A program made the translations under genes and the position numbers. This document shows, piece by piece, positions 55,581 to 64,000 of a DNA stretch of 64,000 bases; within the stretch, counting starts at the first letter, position 1, and every line of letters starts with the position of its first letter. Where the stretch lies: assembly GCA_034008185.1 (NCBI GenBank), contig CM067082.1, forward strand, positions 56,875,586 through 56,939,585, read 5' to 3'. The notes beneath the pieces were generated by a model. It worked only from the letters and a program-made list of their open reading frames with translations. It was not told the origin of the DNA and made no database searches. The DNA is from Gorsachius magnificus (lineage: Eukaryota > Chordata > Aves > Pelecaniformes > Ardeidae).

Positions 55581-56859
55581 TGCAGAGAGAGAGGGACACT
55601 TTTGTCTCTAACGTCAAGAAACTCACCAAAGCTATTTCTCCTGCGTCTGGACTCCAGACGTGCTTATGAAAGAGCAAGGAGGACAGGCTGCACTTGCAGT
55701 GTGGTTATCACTGGGCTGCCGTTGAACAACTGCTGAGGATGGATGGCTGGAAAAGAAATCGTGACCGAGCGCATGGCATTAGCCTTGAAATTGTTCCTTA
55801 TGACTTGTATCCTTTCCCACTTTCAGATAACGCCTGTAAAACATGGCACGCTAATAACAACTTCATTTGTCTGGGAAGTACTTGGAATTATGGCCGTGAG
55901 CGTCAGCAAATAGCGCCGGTGACCACGAGCTGTATCCCCTCTGCCTCAGATGCCTGGCTGAAGCTTTACTTACTGTTCCTTAATTTGCCTGCCTATGGAG
56001 GGACCTGGGCAGGTCACCTGAAGTGCTTGCCGCTGTCCTGAATTTGGACGCGGCAGCTGCGATGGCACGGGCTAACCCCTGTCAGCAGGCAGCCTGAGCG
56101 TGGCCCCCAGCACCAGTGACACCAGCCAGCCTGCTGCTTCTGCTAGCTCTGCTCTCGAGGCGCCCGTGCAGCGTTTTGAGTCCAGGTACATGTAGGCAGC
56201 ACGTTGATATTAGTTGGGAATAAACGGGCACAAGGCTTGACTGAAGCCTTATTCTATCACTCTTCCAGTAACTTTCAACAAACCTCTTAACAGCCGATGC
56301 GATAAGGCTGATGGTCAAAGTATGGTTGACTTGGGGCAAAAAGGCATTAGGAGAAAACTGAGCAAACATGGAATTTTACCACTGAAACAGCCGGCAGCCG
56401 ACTTGTCACGATCCCATTTACCAATGATAGCGCTAGGGGTAGTGACCCGCCTGAGGATATTTTTCCAATCCTTTCACCTTCCCCCTTGCTCCCACTCCCT
56501 CCTTCTGTTCGAAAAGACGTTTTCTCGCTGGATGCTGGTGCAAAGCCTCTCCAGCAATCCTCAGAACTTGCTGGGCATGTTTTTTGTTAAGTGCCAGGTG
56601 GTGAAATAAAAAAAGACAAGCGCACAGAGACTTTTTGTTACTGTGATTAATTTTCACGTCCTTACAACTCCTGATCCTGGCTGCATCCCGATGTGGAAGA
56701 TTCAGCATTTAAATAGCATTCACGGGTTACTATTGATCAGGGGGGCTGGGGAGAAGTGCATTTATTCCTCCTGGATTACTCCTTCTCCTGCTTTGTAATT
56801 ATTTGTTTCCACTTGTAGTGGGTTTTGTTATTTAGTGTTTAAAACTAGTTTAATTAATC

Positions 56860-58411
56860 TCTTCTGTTGTTGTTGTTTTGAAAATGTGACAGACACTCAT
56901 GAGATAGATAATGGATTGATAAAGAACACTTGAGGGGACCCTGGAGTGCTCATCATTTGCTAGGTAGGGTATGTTAAACATAATACTGGTAAGATCAAGC
57001 CCTCCAGGACAAAAAATGAAAGAGGCATTTAATTGGAACACTTAGCAATCACAAAACCAAGACAGAGGTTAAATTGTTTTGAGCAAGAGAAATTAATACA
57101 TTAAAGGTTACATTTCCAACTGTGAGGCTGCAGAGCCAGGCTCTTATGCAGTGTCAGAATTACATAAGGCAGAAGAAATGGCTCTGAAATGATTGTGGAA
57201 TCATTAACAAAAGCCAAGGCAGAGTAAGACATTTCCCAGCAGGAGGGTGTGAAGAAGAATAAAGACATGGAGAGAGCTCATTAAGAATGAATTGCAGACC
57301 ATAAACATTTGAAACCACTAAGTGTGGAGTTCTATCTGTTATCTAATGACTCAGAAATTATAAAACTAGCAATGACTTTCAGAAAAGGAGTTGACTTTGC
57401 AGGAGGTTGTTTGCCATTATGAAAAAAAAGGTAATTTTTTTTTCTAGTTGGGGGAAAAAAATAAAAATCCTTCATCTTTGTAAATCAGCACAATTTAAGC
57501 AACTTCAGCTATACCCCAGAGAGATTTCCTTCTGTATAATTACACATTGTCTCAGATTTAGTAACAAGGATGTTGAAATGGAGGAACTGCGTAGAGGATG
57601 AAGGAAGAGACAAGAGGTTCATTTCTTACCGTCTGACTGCAAATGATTAACCTCTTCATCTTTGAAAAGATCTAGCAAGTGCTGAGATCTCCCTAATTAG
57701 TGGGAATTTCATTTTCTTCATTTTGATTAAGGGCTAGACCAGTCTTTGCCTGATAAACAAATGATAGTCAAAGAAACAAGGGTGAATTAAATGCACTGAC
57801 CAAACTCTGTCCCTTTGGTTTATATGATGCAACCTCAGCAGATCTACACAGAGCACAGAAGAAGGCACAAGAAGCTTATGTTTTAATAATGATACATATG
57901 ACACCAGTGCTGTAACAAGCTACTGGGACATTCCTCCCACCTCCTGAAATGGTATAGGTAGTTTCCCTATTTATACTGGAGCAGTTTCCAGACTATGCAT
58001 CCTATGGGATGAGTTGAGGGAGGAATAGGACAAGAGGCAAACAAGCAGGTTTAGAGAGTGGCATGAAAGAAATCCCTGGGGGGGAAAAGGAGCTGGAGGT
58101 TTGGGGAGCAGAAATGGAAGGAAAATGGCCATTACAGGTTGCTGACCAGTTATGCAAAGGTTACAAAAGCAGATCAGCTTGGTCTACCCTAAATTCATTT
58201 GGTTTTCAGTTTTTCTACTGATATGAGAATCTTTCATCATGAAATAAAATGTCCTTAGTTAAACAAAACATTTCATTATCAATACCTTTAACTTTTAATC
58301 ATTCTCTGTTTAATATTTGGTCCACTCTGAAATTAAAGGTACGTTCAAGGGAAGCTTGTCATTCCTTAGCTGTTAAGATTCAAAACCATCAAAGCAAAAT
58401 TCTAACAAATG

Positions 58412-58417
<6 letters not shown>
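56860..58417. other. Unique AT-rich sequence, candidate conserved non-coding elements
   Basis: Repeat-free, AT-rich sequence with no coding frame. It contains many homeodomain-type cores (TAATTA-like, ATTAAT) and words such as AATTAATACATTAAAGG. The texture resembles deeply conserved vertebrate enhancers, most clearly at about 56880-57400 and 58140-58350. This is an impression from composition and motif content, not a measured conservation. Confidence 0.3.

Positions 58418-58442
<25 letters not shown>
58418..58442. repeat. Poly(A) tract, about 25 bases
   Basis: An uninterrupted A run of about 25 bases ending at GGCGAGG. It could be a retroposed tail on the plus strand or a simple repeat. No source gene was recognised upstream and no target-site duplication is obvious. 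Confidence 0.7.
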
Positions 58443-61339
58443 GGCGAGGAGCACGCATTCACCCACATCAGAATTCGTGACTACTGTGCTTGACCTAACT
58501 TTGTGTTTTGGGGAAAATAAAACCGGCAACCCAAAGTGCCATCCCTCTCGGGTGTGAAAACAGAGAACGACAGGCTCTGGGAGAAGGCAGGCAGGGAAGG
58601 TGGGATGACTGCAGAAAGGTCAACAGTAGAATTAGCTTCCATACTGTAGGCACAAAAATTTCTCATTTGTGGTGGATGCAGAGATAGCTAAGTGCACGCA
58701 AGGTCCATTTAATGGATCCGGTTTATAAAATTGGCTGCTACTTTCTGACCAGCATTTATTTTGATGGTTGAATGACTTACGGTTCCAATTAAAAGCAGCT
58801 AGATGTCTAACTCGGAGACCGTGGCTATAGAAAATAGCTCGCCTATGCATGGTTTTCATTTGTGCTTGTAGTTAAAAAGCACTTGGTCTGAACTGGAATC
58901 AGAGCTGCGAGGGATTCGGGGGAGCCGAATTTACCTGCTTGGGTTTGCTCTCTCCTCCAAGAGGGGAGCTGACCCAGCGCTGCCCGCACCCGCGACTGCA
59001 AACGGGCTCGAAGCTGGAGGTGACATTGAGGCATCAATCACAGCCCTGCCGCGCATCGGCCCGGATGGGAAATACCCTCTCTGCAACAAGGACCTGGCAC
59101 GGGGATTTGGCTGGCAGAGACAGCGCTCCCTGTGTCATCCCGAAGCCACTCACATGGTGAAATGTCAGTAAACATTTTTCTGCTCCTAATACTTTGCTCC
59201 CCTTGGCGAGTACCACATCTACTTGTGTCATTAGAGAGACAGCCCCTCTTGCAATGACGGGGGGGGGGGGAGGGCGGAAAGGCAGGGAGGAATTATATGA
59301 GTTTAAAATAGAGGCAAATGTTGTGGGATAAATTCCATCCCCTCCAAAAGGAGCTCTCTCTCCTGTTGTTTCCAGGAGACGTGGCAAATTAAAATCAACC
59401 ATCCTGGAAATGACTGGGACGTACCAGGGGAAGGTGTGTGAGTAAAATGGCAACAGAAGGGTACGTCCTTTCTGGCATTGTCCATCAGCATGGAATAATC
59501 CTGTGGAAGTATTCAAAAAGCCGTGTGTTGTAAGGATCTACGTTATGATCCCGAAGTTCATCTTGTCATTCAGACTTCAGAGGGGAGGTCGTTTGTGAAC
59601 AGAGGAGGAAAAGGTCTGGAATTCATAAGAACGGGAGGGAAAAAAAAAAAAAAAGACCCTGAAATTTCTTTAATAAATAACCGGGATTGAGCAGCTCCAG
59701 CAGGCAGACCAGAAGTGCCAGTCAAATGTAACGTATCACTCAGGACACCATCAGGCATTTCCCTCTTGCTGCTGTTGGAGGATCTCTGGATGCTGCAGGA
59801 AGAGGTTTATTGTGGTGCAGATTTGCTGCAGCGTGTGCAGCATGCTGCAATAACAGAGATATTTCCAACAGTCTTCGCTGCAATACCATGTACTGTATGT
59901 ACTTAGCTGAAATCAATGGGACATGTAAATGAGAATAGGCAGAATCCCTTCTACGGCGAGGAACAAAGCATCTGTGCTATCCTAAGCAAATAAAAGGATC
60001 AGCTCGTGCAGGATACACAAAGAGCTGCGACCGCACTGTACCGTGAGGGGTCTGTTGTAAAGTTGAATATATGTAATTTCCTAGTGGTTTGGGCAGGGTT
60101 AGGGTAACTTAATACAAAGCAAGCGAGATCTCTGCACGCTTCTAGCAGTGCATATTAGGGAAAAAGCATAAAACAGAGGTTTGATGAAAACCTCTGTGAT
60201 GTCAAAGCAAAATCTGTAATGGGAGGGAAGAAAAGAAAGGTTGCATATATACAACTACTGAATAAACAAATTATATGTCGAGTCTAAATGATTAATTGCC
60301 CTGAAGAAATATATGGAACAGGCCAAACTGGAGAGAAAAGAAAAAACGTATTTCAAGGACAAGACAAAACCAGATCCTAAAAGAACCATGGTTTTCAGAA
60401 ATCCCCCCCTTGAAGTAAATGTCCTCCTAAACACCCACATGCCCCTGACTAAACAAAATTCAAATAATAAAGCAAAAAACAGTGACTTAAGGGGGAGAGG
60501 ATGGTACGGAAGAGGGAGGGAGGGAAGAAATACACCAGATAAAGAGAAAATATACAGTGTAATATTTCATCTGCTGATATACCACAGTGAAACATAAACT
60601 AATCCTCATTCATATGGGAATATTCACTCAGAATTTACTTGTGGCTTTGGTACTTTTTCTTGACTGGTTAGATTCCAGGTCTTCTGGAAGACCTGGAAAA
60701 TTTGAAAACACAAATGTAGATAAGAATTAAGTGTATCAATTCACTGCTGAGTTGCCAGTTCCTTCCTTTCCCATAAAAAAAAATCCCACACCTTGCACAC
60801 TGCATACCTTTGTGCATGTATATAATAAAATAAATATATTTAATGTAGTCTTACAGCTAGGGGTCATATGGATATACTTATATACATTCACACACAATAC
60901 CGTTAGCTCAGTTAAGTACAAGGGAAAAAAAAAAAAAGATTTTCTTTGAAGACCAAAAGTCAGACCCAAGGTAACAAAAGTAAAGCGTAATTTACCCTGT
61001 AGTTAAAAACCAAAGGAGTCTTTTTACTAGGGGGCTGCTGGTTCTATTCATGCCATTCCTGAAGAATATAAAAGAGACGCTTTGGGATTTTGAAGTAAAA
61101 ATTCACAACAGTATGTCTTTACTTTTTTTTCCCCTTCAACCAAGACATCTTTTGCTGGAGTCCTTTATCTAGAGCTTTGTATACATATTTTTAATCCTAT
61201 ACAAAAATGATAGGATGTCAAGAAGGATCTATAATAACACCATTTTTTTTATTTCACTTCAAAGACTTGGCAATTTCTGATCCATGTGACATTCACACTC
61301 CTTCAGGGTCAAACAACATCTTGCAGCCTTCATAAAATG
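58443..61339. other. Intergenic sequence without a supported gene
   Basis: Includes a G12 run (59259-59270) and an A-run (about 59640-59654). Open frames of up to 160 codons on the minus strand (59034-59516) show no recognisable protein features. No repeat family recognised. Confidence 0.5.
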
Positions 61340-62120
61340 ATTAAATATTTTAAACAGCTCCTGCTTATACCTCCATCGCCCCTCGAGACTGATACTGTTA
61401 TCGTTTTTGTCAAAGCCAGTTTCCATCCGCATTTGTCATTCCTGCTTGCATTTATGAGTTATCAATCGCCACGTCAAAATGCAAAATAACTGATGTTCTC
61501 TGGGCGGGATTGGATGGTCTATCTGGGGCTTTTAATCAATGCTGATTTTTATTTTCCATACCCATACATAAATCTTTACCATTCTGGGCCACATATAATG
61601 CGTTTGTACAAAACGCAGTGACAGAAGCAGTAGTTATATTATCAAACATTATACCTCGGGGCTAACTGAGTATCAAGGGCTTTCAAAAGGGAACATTGGG
61701 AATTACTGTGCAGGAGAGATGACTGCAGGAGAGAATATAAGGGATTGGTTGTTGCCATTTATAAATCAACATCATGCAAGCTAATCCTTCTCACTTAAAT
61801 GCAGCCCAAATACTTTTCCTGATACTCTGAAACTCAGCCCTATCTATTTTTTTTAAAGCTTGCATAATGCACACGAACAATGGTTATATGCATTTTCTTA
61901 TTTCTTGAACTTTTCCCTAGGGATGTATATAGAAACTGTGCTGCTGTGTTGTTTTTTTCTCCCCAAGGCCTGCAAGCCAGTAAATATCCTCTTTTTAATC
62001 ATACCTGAATTATTGGAACTCTCTCCGCCCCCATTTTTTTGCCCGAGCTGCTATAATAAAAGGGAATGTGTTTCATTCATTAAAAGGGTATCTGCCTCGT
62101 TTATTCAATGAATATTGCAG
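61340..62120. other. Unique AT-rich sequence, candidate conserved non-coding element
   Basis: Contains motif-dense stretches such as TGCATTTATGAGTTATCAAT, GGGCTTTTAATCAATGCTGA and CATTTATAAATCAACATCAT. No coding potential and no repeat signature. It looks like a candidate regulatory element, to be tested by cross-species alignment. Confidence 0.3.
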
Positions 62121-64000
62121 CCAGCTATAGAAATAGCTCATAGCCCATGCCAAGCAGGCTCCAAGGGCCAGGTCAGGGACAGTTTGGAGTCAGGATTGCC
62201 TCCTTTGTAGGGATGTCTGCATGTGCTGCATGATGCAGGTCCAGTTACTGTGCTCCTTGCCAACTGGAACTCCCTTCTAGCTGGAAAATTGTCCGTATTG
62301 CTAATAAGGGAAATAATTATTTTTACCACCGTTGAATGAAACTGGTCGGACTCCCCCACACTTGGGGACTCCCCCAAGTGAGACACGCTTTCAGGCTCCG
62401 GGGTGGAAAGTTGAGGTGCGTACTTGTGCCTGTGAAGCTCTTCCTTCCTGCTCTGGGTGCTGGGAGGGCTCCGCTGAAGGCTGGATAAGATCTGCTGGAT
62501 AAGGGGCTGTAAGCGGTGAGCAGACTCTTCGCCTCTTCTCTTGTAACTAAGTTATCTTGCCATGGGACCAAAGCATTTTTATCAAGTTTTCAGCAAAACA
62601 TTCTTCTGAATAATCCACTTCTATTACGTGATTTCCCCTATTGTGTACACAGGCTTAGAAAAACCATGTTTATAAGCCTTTTTTACTGAACTGCTAAAGG
62701 ACATTCACTCTGGGTACCTCCCGAAGGAAGGTTACCAAAATTCTCTCCATTACAGGCTAATATGTTTTATTCCTCGTTAACTAGGACAAACAGGAGAGTC
62801 TTTGAATTGCAGCCCTACTATCTCAGGGGTCACCTTACTTTATGTTTGTGACAAACTACACTGTTTGCACTACAGCGAAGTAACCTTGATCATCCATTCC
62901 TTCTCTCCATCAGGGTCAAAGTGGCAAGTGTAATGCAAAAATTGGGTTAAGGTGACTAGAAGAGAGGCTTCTGACAACCCTTTGCGTTACTAGCCACCCT
63001 TTTCCAACATATGTGAAACTTTTCCAGAAAAAAAAAAAAAGTCAGTACTGTAACATATTGAGGCATAAGAAGAGTCATCAAAGTAAGAACACAGTTCAAA
63101 GTTTATTCTGTTAATCTTTCTGAATATCTATGACAAACCCAGGGAGCACCCAGCTGCAAAATATTCCAAAATTGCCCTGATTCTGTTCTACAAGTACAGG
63201 TGAAATATTATTGACCTTTAGCTTCCCCCCCCCCCCCCCCGCCCCCCGCTGCCTTCAGTGCAGATGCACAGCTCGCACACCCACCTCCCGAGGCCGGAGC
63301 CGAAGACTCTGGGTCGGGTGGGGAGAGCACTCCCGCCGTCCCCTGGGAGCCAGGCTGGAAATGCTGAACTGGAAAGTTTGCAGCAACTGAAGACGCTATA
63401 ATTGCAAAGTGGTCTGTAGTCACAAACATGTCTCCAAGTGTTTGGAGAGAAGAAAGCTTAAATGAAGACTAAAATGTGGTTTGAGGACTAATAGTTTATA
63501 TAGCGATGTGTTGAACAAAAATTAATTACACAGGGATGTTATAATTAAGAAAGGAGAGGTTATCTGTTCTGTAAGCTTCATGAGGAATCCTTACTGGTAC
63601 CCTCCTTCAGTCTTAATGAATCAAACTCCCTCTGGTAAAGATACAATAACATTTACTATCTCAGTCACATTTTAGACCCCCATAGAGCAAAGTATTAAAA
63701 CACTTCCTTACCTTCCTTTGAGGGTGAACAAATAGCCATCCTAGAGCACCAATGCATTTGGTGCAGGACCCACAGAGCTGCGCACTGTCTGACAGTGTGA
63801 AAAGGCTGGCATGAAACCCAGTGGGGTTCAGCATGGAGGAAACAGCCTTGCTGATCCCGGTGGTGTGTGTAGGACAAGAGGTATGACAGCCTCTTGTCTT
63901 TATACCTACTCTATACCTTAGCGTGCAGGTAGCTCCCAGCAGGAGGCCTAGGAGACTTTGTACGCAGCCCCAGCAGGCTTTCTGATGGTGGCTGTTCTTG
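62121..64000. other. Intergenic sequence to the window end
   Basis: No gene recognised. It includes a C16 run followed by G and C6 (63225-63247), with somewhat higher GC around 63240-63360. A TWSG1 exon, expected downstream of ANKRD12 by mammalian synteny, is not visible. Confidence 0.5.
63225..63247. repeat. C-rich homopolymer tract
   Basis: Sixteen C bases, one G, then six C bases. The complementary strand could form a G-quadruplex. The exact length is likely uncertain. Confidence 0.8.

Larger units (their letters stand above)
50099..56859. other. Downstream sequence without a supported gene
   Basis: No exon with conserved coding sequence was recognised on either strand. It contains a faint CR1 remnant (53655-53735) and a G12 run (55569-55580). 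Short open frames are present but look random. The first part may still be ANKRD12 3' UTR if the gap is short. Confidence 0.6.

Noticed and set aside
55694..56041. Plus-strand open frame of 115 codons
   Set aside because: No similarity that I recognise and no exon-like flanks; random expectation in locally GC-balanced sequence.
59034..59516. Minus-strand open frame of 160 codons
   Set aside because: No recognisable motif, and no splice or promoter context; low-complexity proline run over the G12 tract. Most likely chance.
60096..60105. Telomere-like GGGTTAGGG
   Set aside because: Barely one and a half units; chance occurrence.
50099..64000. TWSG1, expected downstream by mammalian synteny
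   Set aside because: No cysteine-rich TWSG1 exon was found on either strand; it probably lies beyond the window.

Overview
The window is vertebrate nuclear DNA, almost certainly from a bird. It is AT-rich with long introns and GT-AG splice sites. It carries several CR1 (chicken repeat 1) LINE copies with the typical 3' tail, and avian ERVL-type LTR sequence. I recognise one protein-coding gene. It runs on the + strand over most of the first 49 kb and is the orthologue of ANKRD12 (ankyrin repeat domain 12, also called ANCO-2), a nuclear co-regulator that tethers histone deacetylases to p160 coactivator/nuclear receptor complexes. No second gene could be supported.

Layout: the window opens in an intron. 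Eleven coding exons follow: 399-536 (start codon at 450), 8202-8349, 18243-18389, 20093-20293, 24515-24657, 26315-26462, 30148-34732 (one giant exon of about 4.6 kb), 42730-42828, 44476-44619, 48069-48164 and 48493-48678 (stop at 48676). All splice phases join correctly. The ankyrin repeats are split over coding exons 4-6. The giant exon holds the lysine/glutamate-rich and serine-rich middle of the protein. The last four exons encode the conserved C-terminal block. The 3' UTR starts at 48679 and runs into a 500-N assembly gap (49599-50098).

The reading frame is broken inside the giant exon in two places: a noisy cluster at about 31890-31990, and a single-base shift at a C/A homopolymer run at about 32220-32232. 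Everything else in the gene looks intact, so I read these as probable assembly or sequencing errors, though a real lesion is not excluded.

The introns hold CR1 copies (about 4930-5295, 11403-11580, 27190-28243, 39509-40695, 44660-45080, 46511-46700), a near full-length solo ERVL-type LTR (22250-22826), a 52-bp fragment of another LTR (10941-10992), G-quadruplex-type motifs, and a small, very CpG-dense island (about 39130-39440) deep in the intron after the giant exon.

The last 14 kb (50099-64000) is intergenic or beyond the transcript end. In mammals TWSG1 lies downstream of ANKRD12, but no TWSG1 exon is visible here. This part holds homopolymer runs, one faint CR1 remnant, and long unique AT-rich stretches that look like candidate conserved non-coding elements. 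I found no convincing new biological system. The items most worth checking are the frameshift cluster, the intronic CpG island, the uORF just ahead of the start codon, and the possible conserved elements downstream.
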